Source of the DNA: Bacillota bacterium
GTDB taxonomy: Bacteria > Bacillota > Bacilli > Alicyclobacillales > SLC66
NCBI GenBank assembly: GCA_021820975.1
Contig: JAKADA010000019.1
Coordinates: 1 to 39,887 of the forward strand
Reading direction: 5' to 3'
DNA length: 39,887 nucleotides
Shown: piece by piece, positions 8,016-16,984 of the stretch
How the letters are laid out: every line of letters begins with the position of its first letter
Position numbering within the stretch: position 1 is the first letter of the stretch
The notes under the pieces: model-generated
Seen by the model: the letters and a program-made list of their open reading frames with translations, nothing else
Databases searched by the model: none
Told to the model about the DNA's origin: nothing
Translations under genes and position numbers: made by a program

Positions 8016-9721
8016 TTCTTAATGATGTTGTTGTGTATGCCGAACATAATCCTGCCGTGAAGATTTTAAATAAGATTAGTTGCATGGCAAGGACAGGTCA
8101 AATCACCCTGATTGTAGGAAAACCGGGATCTGGTAAATCGACGTTACTGGACGCAATGGCAGGCTTGATAAGAGTCAAGTCTGGTCAGATCGTTATTGAA
8201 GGGGAAACGATGTGGCAAGGGAGACGCCTTACTAGGGCGGTACAGCTTATGACAGGTTCCGTGTTTCAACAACCTGAGCGACAATTATTTGCCCGTACCG
8301 TGAGAAAAGAATTTGATTACTCTTTGAATCCGTATCGATTGTCGAGAAATGAGAATCAGGATCGCATCTTGATGGCTATGCATGCGGTACATTTGGGCAT
8401 TCATCTGCTTACATCGTCTCCCTTTACCTTGAGCGGCGGGCAAAAACGCCGTGTTGCACTAGGTTCTACAATTTCGACGAAACCGAAATGGCTGTTCCTT
8501 GACGAACCTACGTCAGGGCTTGACCCAGAAGCGGTGCAATCGCTTATTAACTTTATTACCAACTATAAAGAACAATCACAAGGTGGCATCGTGATTGTAA
8601 CGCATGATCTCAGTGCGTTTCTCCCCATTGCTGATCATGTTGTTGTACTGCAAGGAGGAAGTCTCGTTGCATCTGTTTCTGTACAAGAACTCCATGAGAA
8701 TCCAACGATCTTGTTAAAGGCGCAAGTGGGATTGCCGGACTCTATGGAACTTGCTATACGGCTTAAAGAGGAGGGCATTTACGTTCCGAGTTACCCTTTA
8801 TCAGCAGCCGAAATGGCAAGGATAATTCTGAATGATTCGAAAAATTATGACAGACTAGCAATTGTTGTGGATCCTGAACAGATGTTGACGCCAAGTAGTG
8901 AAAATGGCACAGTAAATGATTCAGTAATTGAAGTGAAACCTACGAACTATACAAAAAATCTGTTTTCTTTATCAGGGGTTATAGTTGAACTCGATCCCAG
9001 AACAAAATGGCTTGTTTATCTACTTCTCTCCACAGGAATTTTGTTTCAAACAACATGGCTAGGGTTTTCAATTGCGACTTTAATAACGTGTGGTCTTGTT
9101 TTAGCCGTGAAAGTGCGTTTAAGAGACTTGGTGAGATTATTATTCCCTTTTATTATTTTTGCAGTAATTTCAACGCAGTTTGCTGCGCTTGGCGTCACTG
9201 TCATTCATTCGCATTGGATTAGTATCAGCTATTCGATTGTCTCCGCACGTAATACAGGCAGTCAACTTTTTCGCATTATTTTACTTATGGTACTAGGGAT
9301 GCTCTTGCCGCTAACCACAAGCAACTTGAAGATTAAAAGGGGACTTGAGCAAGCAATCGCGGTGCTGTTAGGCATGAAAGTACTAGCAGAGGCGATTGCC
9401 TTGTCAGTCGCTTTAATGCTTCGTTTTATACCTTTGCTTACGCAAGAAATCAGCAAGTTTTCAAGAATCGTCAGAGCTCGAGGGAAATCTCGTGCAAATC
9501 CGGATAGCATTCGTGCAAGAGATATCCATGTTGTGATGATTCCGTTCATAGTTTCCGTGTTTCAGTTGGCAGATAGCTTATCCACGGCGATGGAGGTTAG
9601 GGGATATAAAAGACTTGGATTGCCACGTACATCATCTATTACATTGCGTATGAACTATCGTGACATCATTGCTATTGTGATCGGTCTAGGTGTGCTTTGT
9701 ATGCTTTTGGTGGTCCGTTAG
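8006..9721 (+). CDS. Fused ECF transporter ATPase and transmembrane T component (EcfA-EcfT)
   Basis: One 571-residue chain that in most bacteria is two proteins. Residues 1-250 are a complete ABC ATPase: Walker A GKPGSGKST (38-46), Q-loop VFQQPERQLF (86-95), signature LSGGQKRR (142-149), Walker B WLFLDEPTSGLDPE (162-175), H-loop IVTHD. After a linker of about 70 residues comes an EcfT domain from about 325, opening with the typical VELDPRTKW. It has several membrane helices and the two X-R-G coupling motifs (VRARGKSR and MEVRGYKR) that touch the ATPases. The start ATG at 8006 overlaps the end of ecfA1 by 10 nt, so the two are translationally coupled. With BioY it completes a biotin importer. 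Confidence 0.9.
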   Translation: MAIILNDVVVYAEHNPAVKILNKISCMARTGQITLIVGKPGSGKSTLLDAMAGLIRVKSGQIVIEGETMWQGRRLTRAVQLMTGSVFQQPERQLFARTVRKEFDYSLNPYRLSRNENQDRILMAMHAVHLGIHLLTSSPFTLSGGQKRRVALGSTISTKPKWLFLDEPTSGLDPEAVQSLINFITNYKEQSQGGIVIVTHDLSAFLPIADHVVVLQGGSLVASVSVQELHENPTILLKAQVGLPDSMELAIRLKEEGIYVPSYPLSAAEMARIILNDSKNYDRLAIVVDPEQMLTPSSENGTVNDSVIEVKPTNYTKNLFSLSGVIVELDPRTKWLVYLLLSTGILFQTTWLGFSIATLITCGLVLAVKVRLRDLVRLLFPFIIFAVISTQFAALGVTVIHSHWISISYSIVSARNTGSQLFRIILLMVLGMLLPLTTSNLKIKRGLEQAIAVLLGMKVLAEAIALSVALMLRFIPLLTQEISKFSRIVRARGKSRANPDSIRARDIHVVMIPFIVSVFQLADSLSTAMEVRGYKRLGLPRTSSITLRMNYRDIIAIVIGLGVLCMLLVVR

Positions 9722-9763
9722 GTGTAAGTTACCGATTACATGGCGAGGGGGATATGCTCTTTG

Positions 9764-10732
9764 ATGGAAACACGAATCACTCGTATGCTACACATTCATT
9801 ATCCGATTTTGCAAGGAGGATTGGCGTATCTTGCATTAGCAGAATTAGCAGCGGCGGTATCAAATGCTGGTGGGCTAGGTCAGATAACCGCCACTTCTCT
9901 TGCATCAGTTGACGATCTAAGACGAGAAATCACACGGGCAAGAATGCTTACGGATCAACCGTTTGGCGTCAATTTGGCGATCAGTCAGCATCATGAGGTT
10001 GATTCGATGGTGGATGTTGTCGTGGAGGAGGCAGTCCCGGTAGTGACATTAACGGGTGGAAATCCTGCTAAGGTTTTGGAGAGATTGCAGTCGTGTAATA
10101 TCAAAAAACTAGTGATGGTCAGTTCAGCTATGCAGGCGAAAAAGGCAGAAACCTTAGGAGCGGATGCGGTGATCGCCGTAGGGCAAGAAGGTGGTGGACA
10201 TATCGGACGAGATGACACCGGGACGTTCGTCCTCATTCCAAGTGTGGTCGATGCGGTGAAAATACCTGTGGTGGCGAGCGGTGGAATCGCTGATGGGAGG
10301 GGACTGGCTGCCGCTTTGGCACTTGGCGCAGAGGCGATTGAGATGGGGACTCGCTTCATTGTCACTAAAGAATGCACAGCGCATATGGCTTACAAAGAAC
10401 GGCTGTTGCAGGCACGCGCAGCAGAAACACGGGTGATTAAGCGGTCGATTGGGGCTCCTGGTCGAGTGATGAATGGTCCGTGGGTGGAGCATGTATTGCA
10501 AAAGGAACGAGAAGCGGCTTCGGAACAGGAACTGTATGCGCTGTTACAAGGTAAACGAAACCTGCGTGTGATTATTGATGGGGATTTTGATCAGGGCTAT
10601 GGCTGGGCTGGTCAGTCTGTGGAACTGATTCACGCTATCATGACGGTTGAAGACTTGATCGCTGAGGTGATACATGACGCTCTTAGTGTACAGAAGCGTC
10701 TGCAGACTGTATTGGCGGTCAAGGACAAATGA
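9764..10732 (+). CDS. FabK / nitronate monooxygenase-like FMN flavoprotein
   Basis: About 322 residues of the 2-nitropropane dioxygenase/FabK TIM-barrel family. Seen: HYPILQGGLAYLALAELAAAVSNAGGLG at the N-terminus, GADAVIAVGQEGGGHIGRDD with the catalytic-type His after GGG (about residue 150), VVASGGIADGRGLAAALALGAEAIEMGTRF for FMN phosphate binding. The family includes FMN-dependent enoyl-ACP reductase FabK and nitronate monooxygenases; sequence alone does not separate them. The ATG at 9764 (or TTG 9761) is preferred because a GAGGGGG lies about 10 nt upstream. It begins 42 nt after the EcfA-EcfT gene and overlaps the thiolase by 4 nt. The acyl-gene context favours a reductase role. Confidence 0.85.
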   Translation: METRITRMLHIHYPILQGGLAYLALAELAAAVSNAGGLGQITATSLASVDDLRREITRARMLTDQPFGVNLAISQHHEVDSMVDVVVEEAVPVVTLTGGNPAKVLERLQSCNIKKLVMVSSAMQAKKAETLGADAVIAVGQEGGGHIGRDDTGTFVLIPSVVDAVKIPVVASGGIADGRGLAAALALGAEAIEMGTRFIVTKECTAHMAYKERLLQARAAETRVIKRSIGAPGRVMNGPWVEHVLQKEREAASEQELYALLQGKRNLRVIIDGDFDQGYGWAGQSVELIHAIMTVEDLIAEVIHDALSVQKRLQTVLAVKDK

Positions 10733-11904
10733 TGCGCGAAGTGTATGTTGTGGCAGCTAGGCGAACAGCGATTGCAAAACAAGGGGGTGCTTTGCGAAAT
10801 CTGCCGCCGGAATCGATCGCGAGTGTAGTGCTGCGCGCTGTGGTACAAGACGTACAACTGTCCGTGAACGACATCGAGGAGGTTATTCTCGGCAACGTCG
10901 TGGGACCAGGTGGCAATATCGCACGCTTGTCCCTGCTCACCGCAGGATTTGCATCATCGATTCCCGGTGTCACGGTGGATCTTCAGTGCGGCTCGGGGTT
11001 ACAGGCGATTCATCAGGCAATCTATGAAATTCGATGCGGGCAGCGTGACATCGTGATCGCAGGAGGCGTAGAGAGTTCGAGTCGCGCACCGTGGAAGATT
11101 GAAAAACCGTTTGATTTGTACCGCGGCACAGGGCCGACATTCTTCTCAAAGGCGCGATTCTCACCGGAAGAACTCGGTGATCCTGGCATGGGACTTGCCG
11201 CGGAAAATATTGCACAGCGCTACGGTGTCTCTCGACAAGAACAGGATGAATTTGCGTTGCAAAGCCATCAAAAGGCGGTAGCAGCACGTAGAGTTGGCAG
11301 TTTCACGGAAGAAATCACGCCAATCATTTTGTCAGATGGGGTGGTTTTTGCAATTGATGAGGGACCGCGTGAGCATACGAATCAAGAGTTGCTGGCCAAT
11401 CTTTCGCCTGCTTTTTTAGAACACGGTACCGTAACGGCGGGTAATTCTTGTGCGATCAATGATGGTGCGGCAGTTGTGATCGTTGCCGCAAAGGATGCCT
11501 GCATGCGGTTGGGGTTGCATCCGGTGTTGCGCTATGTGGATTCACAATTGGTCGGGGTCGATCCGCAATATCCAGGAATGGGGCCAGTGCCAGCTGTCCG
11601 ATCTCTTCTTGAACGTTGTAAGATTTCGATCGATGATATGGATATGATCGAAATCAACGAGGCGTTTGCGGCACAGGTACTCGCTTGTGCTCGGGAACTG
11701 GCGATCACACCGCAACAGTTGAACGTCTGCGGCGGTGCACTGGCGTTTGGACATCCATACGGAGCATCCGGTGCGATCTTATTGACGCGGATCTTTCATG
11801 AATTGCCAAGGCGACAAGGACGTTTTGCGCTTGCGACACTTGGAATCGGCGGTGGGCTTGGTATCGCTTCTGTGTGGGAAAGGGTTGCTGGTGATGAGAA
11901 TTGA
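10729..11904 (+). CDS. Thiolase-family protein with an altered second catalytic Cys (YhfS-type context)
   Basis: A 391-residue thiolase. Present: nucleophile Cys in VDLQCGSGLQA (C87), IEINEAFAAQ (about 308-316) and catalytic His in GGALAFGHPYGASG (H342). The C-terminal motif normally reads C-I/V-G-G-G-x-G; here it is LGIGGGLG with Gly at about 372 (codon GGA), so the acid/base Cys of classic acetoacetyl-CoA thiolases is missing. It may do a different Claisen or acyl-transfer step, or be impaired. The ATG overlaps the previous stop (ATGA). It lies next to an acyl-CoA ligase, as yhfS lies next to yhfT in the BirA regulon of B. subtilis. Confidence 0.9.
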   Translation: MMREVYVVAARRTAIAKQGGALRNLPPESIASVVLRAVVQDVQLSVNDIEEVILGNVVGPGGNIARLSLLTAGFASSIPGVTVDLQCGSGLQAIHQAIYEIRCGQRDIVIAGGVESSSRAPWKIEKPFDLYRGTGPTFFSKARFSPEELGDPGMGLAAENIAQRYGVSRQEQDEFALQSHQKAVAARRVGSFTEEITPIILSDGVVFAIDEGPREHTNQELLANLSPAFLEHGTVTAGNSCAINDGAAVVIVAAKDACMRLGLHPVLRYVDSQLVGVDPQYPGMGPVPAVRSLLERCKISIDDMDMIEINEAFAAQVLACARELAITPQQLNVCGGALAFGHPYGASGAILLTRIFHELPRRQGRFALATLGIGGGLGIASVWERVAGDEN

Positions 11905-13282
11905 AGACGATGTACTGCGTATCGGAAATGAGTCTCCTGATAAGATTGCTCTTCGCATGGATGGCGTTTCGCTTACGTACGGTGAAGTTTGTGGACAGAT
12001 GAAGTCGGTTGCACAGCGCTTGCACCAAGAAGGACTTGTACCTGGGCAGCGAGTGGCTTTGTGTATGGTCAATCGCATAGATTACCTTGTGTTGGTGCTT
12101 GGCATTGTGCATGCAGGGTTGATCGTCTCACCGATCAATCCCCGTCTGATTGCACAGGAGCAAGAAGCATTGTTTGAGGAGCTCTCCCCCGTCCTAATGA
12201 TCAGTGATGGAAATGATGGAAATTTGCGTTATACATTACATACGGAACATCTCTATGTGCGCGATACTGACTCAGACGTTTTTTACATCGGCTACTCATC
12301 GGGAACCACCGGGTTGCCCAAAGGAATTATGCGCAGACACGCTTCGTGGGTGGACAGTTTTCATGCGATGAGCCGGGAATTTCATATGAATGAACAGGCG
12401 ATCATTTTGCTTCCCGGGCCATTGTGTTATTCAGCTTCGCTAATTGCTGGACTACACGTGCTGTCAATCGGTGGGACGGTGCATGTGCATAAAACGTTTG
12501 ATGCGGTTCTCGTCAGAGACGAGTTGCTATTTGGTGAGAGCAATACATTATTTATGGTGCCAACGATGTATCGAGATCTGATCAATGTTTGCGGTCAAAC
12601 TCATGGAACAGCTCGGGAAATCACACTGATCACAGCGGGAGACAAGATGTCGACGGGCACGAAAGAACAGTTGCTACAGCGATTTTCTGGCGCACAGTTG
12701 TATGAATATTACGGAACGTCGGAGGTTGGCTTTGTTTCTGTTTTACGGCCCATGGATCAAGGTCGAAAACCAGATTCGGTAGGTACTGCTTTTGATGATG
12801 CAAAGGTCGTGTGTCACGATGGTGAGATCTTTGTGCACAGCACAATGGGCTTTTGTGGATATGCTGGAGTAGGCAGTCCCCCGATTACGCACATGATTGA
12901 TGGGCAGGACGGATGGCTTTCCACAGGGGATCTAGGATGGATCGATGAGGATAAATTCTTGTATCTTTCGGGTCGTCGACACGAGAAGATGGTGCGTGCA
13001 GGCATCAATGTCTATCCGCGTGAAATCGAACAGGTGCTCGAATTACATCCCGATATCGTGGAGGTAGCTGCCTTTGCCGTGCATGATGAACGCTCAGGCG
13101 AAGTTCCGGTGGTCGCCTACGTGACAAATAGCGGGGACGACCTTGATTTGGCTCCTTTTTTACGCGAACATCTATCGGCGTATAAACGACCTGTATTCTG
13201 GTGGAGAAAGGATGTACTGCCGCGCAATGCTGCCGGAAAGGTTCGTAAAACGGATTTGCGCGAAGAATACATGTTACTTTAG
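11894..13282 (+). CDS. AMP-forming acyl-CoA ligase (YhfT-like)
   Basis: A 462-residue ANL-superfamily enzyme that activates a carboxylate as acyl-AMP and passes it to CoA. Seen: P-loop YSSGTTGLPKG (about 134-144), aromatic motif YEYYGTSEVGF, LSTGDLGWIDEDKFLYLSGR with the ribose-binding Asp, hinge and the C-terminal lysine in PRNAAGKVRK. It is shorter than most members (500-550). I chose the ATG at 11894, 11 nt inside the thiolase end, because sequence upstream in frame is the thiolase gene read out of phase. The acid substrate is unknown; being in a putative biotin regulon makes a pimelate-like or fatty acid worth testing. Confidence 0.9.
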   Translation: MRIEDDVLRIGNESPDKIALRMDGVSLTYGEVCGQMKSVAQRLHQEGLVPGQRVALCMVNRIDYLVLVLGIVHAGLIVSPINPRLIAQEQEALFEELSPVLMISDGNDGNLRYTLHTEHLYVRDTDSDVFYIGYSSGTTGLPKGIMRRHASWVDSFHAMSREFHMNEQAIILLPGPLCYSASLIAGLHVLSIGGTVHVHKTFDAVLVRDELLFGESNTLFMVPTMYRDLINVCGQTHGTAREITLITAGDKMSTGTKEQLLQRFSGAQLYEYYGTSEVGFVSVLRPMDQGRKPDSVGTAFDDAKVVCHDGEIFVHSTMGFCGYAGVGSPPITHMIDGQDGWLSTGDLGWIDEDKFLYLSGRRHEKMVRAGINVYPREIEQVLELHPDIVEVAAFAVHDERSGEVPVVAYVTNSGDDLDLAPFLREHLSAYKRPVFWWRKDVLPRNAAGKVRKTDLREEYMLL

Positions 13283-13300
13283 TTAAAGGGGAAATCTGTC

Positions 13301-14089
13301 ATGACGGTAGCGCTGATTACTGGCTCCACACGTGGCATTGGAAGTGCGATCGCCGATGCACTAGCTGATCAAGGAGTCACAGTCGTCATTCATGGGCGTC
13401 ATGCACACGATGTGGATATGCGCGTACAAGAGATCCGGCAGCGTGGGAAAACAGCAATCGGAATCGCGGCAGATTTTACTGATCGTGCAGCAACACGCAT
13501 GGTTGTTGCACAGGTTATCGATGCATTTGGGCGGATCGATATCTTGGTGAACAATGCGGGGCTTATTCGTGATTGTCGTTTGATCAATATGACCGAACAA
13601 GATTGGCATGATGTGATGGATGTTCACCTGCATGCGGTATTTTCCGTGACACAAGCAGCTGTTTTGGTGATGAAACAGCAAATGGCAGGAATTATCATCA
13701 ATATGACATCACTTGCAGGGTTGCAGGGTAACGCAGGGCAAGCGAACTATGCGACCGCCAAAGCGGGCATCCTGGGGCTCACATGGACGCTCGCTAAAGA
13801 ACTCACGACGTATAATATTCGAGTCAATGCATTGTCACCTGCAGCATTGACTGATATGACACGTCTGCATGTGGAGCGGGCGATCTTGAAAGCAGAGCAG
13901 CGTGGTGAAACTCTACCATCGTATTGGAAAATCGGATCGACGCAAGCGGTGGCAAAGGCGGTCTGTCTTTTGTGTGAAGACGATGCAGCGCACGTGACAG
14001 GTCAGGTGATCGGAGTCAATGGCGATCAGCTCACCTTGTATGAACATCCTGGTGTCAGGCCACTGACGTCGCTGTCAGAACTATGGTAA
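13301..14089 (+). CDS. Short-chain dehydrogenase/reductase, FabG-like
   Basis: A 262-residue classical SDR: NAD(P) motif TGSTRGIG (7-14), NNAG (84-87), catalytic Ser137 in NMTSLAG, Y150 and K154 in YATAK, then INVNALSPAAL-type loop (IRVNALSPAA). It resembles 3-oxoacyl-ACP/CoA reductases. Together with the FabK-like reductase, thiolase and ligase it gives most steps of an acyl-chain elongation or beta-oxidation-like cycle, but no dehydratase is present here. An AAAGGGG ribosome binding site lies before the ATG. Last gene of the series; I see no clear terminator after it. Confidence 0.88.
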   Translation: MTVALITGSTRGIGSAIADALADQGVTVVIHGRHAHDVDMRVQEIRQRGKTAIGIAADFTDRAATRMVVAQVIDAFGRIDILVNNAGLIRDCRLINMTEQDWHDVMDVHLHAVFSVTQAAVLVMKQQMAGIIINMTSLAGLQGNAGQANYATAKAGILGLTWTLAKELTTYNIRVNALSPAALTDMTRLHVERAILKAEQRGETLPSYWKIGSTQAVAKAVCLLCEDDAAHVTGQVIGVNGDQLTLYEHPGVRPLTSLSELW

Positions 14090-14322
14090 GATAAGAAACC
14101 GGATTGATGGATCTAATTGACCAAGAAACCCGATTGTGTAATAAAATCACTTAATTATCCCACTTATCTTTCCAAAATCTTGTTCATCTGATGATACAAT
14201 CAGTGATATCATCACGCAAGAGAAACATTACGCATTCACCACATGGAATGAGCATCAAATTCACGCTTTAGAGATTATGCTACTTCGTACAACTGTATGT
14301 AAAACGCAGCGGAGGTAATGGC

Positions 14323-15573
14323 ATGAAAATAGTAGAAATAACAGTCGGAGAGCTTCAAGATGGAGAAGTAGTACTTCACCCTGTTTATCGGAAAGACGGA
14401 CTCTTACTTACAAGTCGCTATAAAATCGTATCTTCGTCCGTTCGACAGCACATTCTTGCGCACTGCGACAAACACTTACCGATTCTCGTCCTAGAAGACG
14501 CTAAGGATTTGACGGAATTCCTAGTTTCAAAAGGATACCAGGACTCGAAATATTTAAAAATGCTTAAAAAAATTGCGGATAGCCACCTAAAGATTTTTCC
14601 TTACATAGGTCTCGATTTCAACAACTATTTGGATGAACGGGTGGTTGTGGAAGATCTCCAGCAAACCATTGCCCCGTCTGATAGCCCCAAAGTGACAGAC
14701 AATGAAGCTACCACCGCTTTATCAGCTAAAATAATTCAGACAAGATCCCTTTATAACCATCCGCTTTGGGTATCCATGGATCGCGCTTTTGACTCTCCAT
14801 TGATACAAAAGCGATTGAAGAAAGCCAAAACGGACATAATCTATGCTTTAATCCACGATGACGTGTTGATGGAGTTATACCTATCACTAAAAAACTATCA
14901 TGATGTTCTCTGGACACGCGGCATTAATACCTTGATCATTTCCCTCATGCTAGGTGTTGCAATTGAACTCTCTGAAAGTGAACTTGTTTTACTCGCCATT
15001 GCCGCTCTAATGGCTGACATCGGGTTTACCAAAATTCCAATTGAAGATTTTAGAAATTACTTGAATTTCAACATGTTATCCAAAGAGATTAAAAGCCATG
15101 TCGCCCATTCCTTGGAACTTATAAAGCCTTCCGAAACATGCCGCCATCAGCAGATTGTCCATGGCATAATTGACCATCACGAACAATACAATGGCGAGGG
15201 CTATCCACGTGCAAAACAAGGCAATGATATCAGCTTGTTTGGGCGTATCATCGCCATTGCCCAAGACTACGACACACTCGTTGGAGGTTATGCGCAAGAA
15301 CGGACTGTTAGCGTTTTCGAAGCTCAAATGCAAATATGGAAGAACAAAAGAAATAAATGGGACCCTGACATTTTACGCTCCTTTTGGTACCGGAATAACT
15401 ATTACAAAGTCGGACAGAAGGTTCAATTGCAGGACGGACAAAAAGGGACAATCATTGGATTCACGGACTTTGCCATGGAACCCTTACGACCAGTCATACG
15501 TCTTGAAAACGGGGTAATTTTCGATACTTTCCACCAACCTGTAGGATTTGATATACACACCATCCTGCAATAA
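14323..15573 (+). CDS. Degenerate HD-GYP domain protein
   Basis: A 416-residue protein. The N-terminal 130 residues resemble the unassigned head common to Firmicutes HD-GYP proteins. The central part (about 170-330) is an HD-GYP c-di-GMP phosphodiesterase fold: IDHHEQYNGEGYP (283-295) keeps the GYP-type motif and AIAQDYDTLVGG follows. However, the HD pair reads AD (LMADIGFTKIP, residues 229-239), the conserved Lys after DIG is replaced, and the first helix His is missing in VLWTRGINT. Loss of these metal ligands predicts weak or no phosphodiesterase activity, so a c-di-GMP receptor or scaffold role is possible. The C-terminal 50 residues form a small beta domain. An AGCGGAGG ribosome binding site precedes the ATG. 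Confidence 0.8.
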   Translation: MKIVEITVGELQDGEVVLHPVYRKDGLLLTSRYKIVSSSVRQHILAHCDKHLPILVLEDAKDLTEFLVSKGYQDSKYLKMLKKIADSHLKIFPYIGLDFNNYLDERVVVEDLQQTIAPSDSPKVTDNEATTALSAKIIQTRSLYNHPLWVSMDRAFDSPLIQKRLKKAKTDIIYALIHDDVLMELYLSLKNYHDVLWTRGINTLIISLMLGVAIELSESELVLLAIAALMADIGFTKIPIEDFRNYLNFNMLSKEIKSHVAHSLELIKPSETCRHQQIVHGIIDHHEQYNGEGYPRAKQGNDISLFGRIIAIAQDYDTLVGGYAQERTVSVFEAQMQIWKNKRNKWDPDILRSFWYRNNYYKVGQKVQLQDGQKGTIIGFTDFAMEPLRPVIRLENGVIFDTFHQPVGFDIHTILQ

Positions 15574-16203
15574 AAATGCTCTCAGAGGTTAGGAGCAACA
15601 TGGGAATAGCCTGTCAGATAAGTATTTAACCGCCGATCAACATACGCCTATGCGCCTACTTCGTTACTGGTTACTACTTCCCTTACCGCATTTTGTACCA
15701 TCCAAATTGTAACGTTACCTCATCCACAAGAGCCGACACTTCCTTCCTGACAGCATAAGCGAATTGTTGCCGAAGGATAAATCGCGTGCTCGGCTGCTGA
15801 TTAATGCCACTTCGACATCAGCAAAACACAAGCGATCTCCATCTATGTTATACGAAAGGATTTCTTTCGTACATAACTGATATACTGTTTCTGAGGCACT
15901 TTCAACATTTCCTCTCCATTTTTTCGTTGCCACATCCTGATTTTTTATCTTGTCATAAACAGAACTCCAGAATCTGGAGCATTGTTTACAGAGTAGCCAA
16001 CTATATCAGCATATTCTGACGCAAAATGATTTGATTGTAGGCAAGATCGACTCTTGATGCAAACTTTTGAATATACGGAGGCAAAAAAGCAAAAAATCAT
16101 CGTCGTTTGGCAGATGTATGATTATACAGAGAGCCAGTTCTGCGGTTCTTGAGTATTCGGGTCGGAAAACGCAATAAGAAATCTTGATGAAGGAGACTGC
16201 AAA
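15574..16203. other. Gene-poor stretch before the mobile-element graveyard
   Basis: I see no intact gene here. The only protein-like signal is the short minus-strand response-regulator fragment listed separately. There is no clear terminator after the HD-GYP gene. Confidence 0.6.
15715..15933 (-). pseudogene. Possible fragment of an OmpR-type response regulator DNA-binding domain
   Basis: A 72-codon open frame ends in RLCFADVEVALISSRARDLS followed by GNNSLMLSGRKCRLLW. This follows the pattern of the OmpR winged-helix N-terminal beta sheet (y-x-F-x-D-v-x-v-d-x-x-x-r-x-v-x-x-x-G-x-x-i-x-L-T-x-k-E-f-x-L-L). The family Glu is Arg-Lys-Cys here, and the rest of the domain is missing. A degraded fragment is the best reading, but the match is weak. 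Confidence 0.3.
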
Positions 16204-16425
16204 TGATATATCACATCACATCACATCCAGTAACGAATGGGAACTCGCTAAATCCAAGAAAGTCTACAAAACTGATAGCCTCCAAGACGATGGTTTCATC
16301 CACTGTTCAACGAAAGAGCAAGTGCTCGGAGTTGCAAACGAGCTGTTTGCGGGACGAAAGGACTTGGTTTTACTCTGTATAGAACCCGCCCTCGTGCGAT
16401 CCAGAATTGAGTACGAAGACCGTTC
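16204..16425 (+). pseudogene. DUF952-family gene disrupted by a 5-bp tandem duplication
   Basis: The natural start is the ATG at 16204, 7 nt after AAGGAG, giving M-I-Y-H-I-T-S. A TCACA unit then occurs three times in tandem. Removing one unit restores the typical DUF952 opening M-I-Y-H-I-T-S-S-N-E-W-E, followed in the shifted frame by SLQDDGFIHCSTKEQVLGVA and DLVLLCIEPALVRSRIEYED. DUF952 (COG3502) is a family of small proteins of about 110 residues with the FIHCST motif. After YED the reading moves to another frame and loses family resemblance. The function of the family is not established. Confidence 0.65.
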
Positions 16426-16568
16426 TTATTGCCAGAGGGAGCGTAGGACTTCATCATGGATTGCATGAACATGCAGTCGTGACCATTGGAGGCTTCAGGA
16501 ATTCAAGGGCAGAAGAGCGACAAATCGAACTGACAGGCGAAAGCTATCATGAGGTGATTCCTTGGTGA
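16422..16568 (+). pseudogene. Unidentified protein remnant after the DUF952 break
   Basis: From about 16422 a different frame reads LIARGSVGLHHGLHEHAVVT then IGGFRNSRAEERQIELTGES and ends ...YHEVIPW at TGA 16566-16568. The composition is protein-like and unlike DUF952. I do not recognise the family. It seems to be the tail of another gene joined to the DUF952 piece. Confidence 0.35.
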
Positions 16569-16667
16569 AGTTACAGAAGCAGATTTTGGGCGAAATTGAT
16601 GACTTTTTAGACGGTGTAAATGTCAACACAAACATGTACACTTTCTCTTGTTTAAGTATGTACAAAA

Positions 16668-16979
<312 letters not shown>

Positions 16980-16984
16980 CGCTC

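Noticed and set aside
11798-11893. Longer N-terminus for the acyl-CoA ligase
   Set aside because: These codons are the thiolase gene read in another frame. ATG 11894 gives the family-like start.
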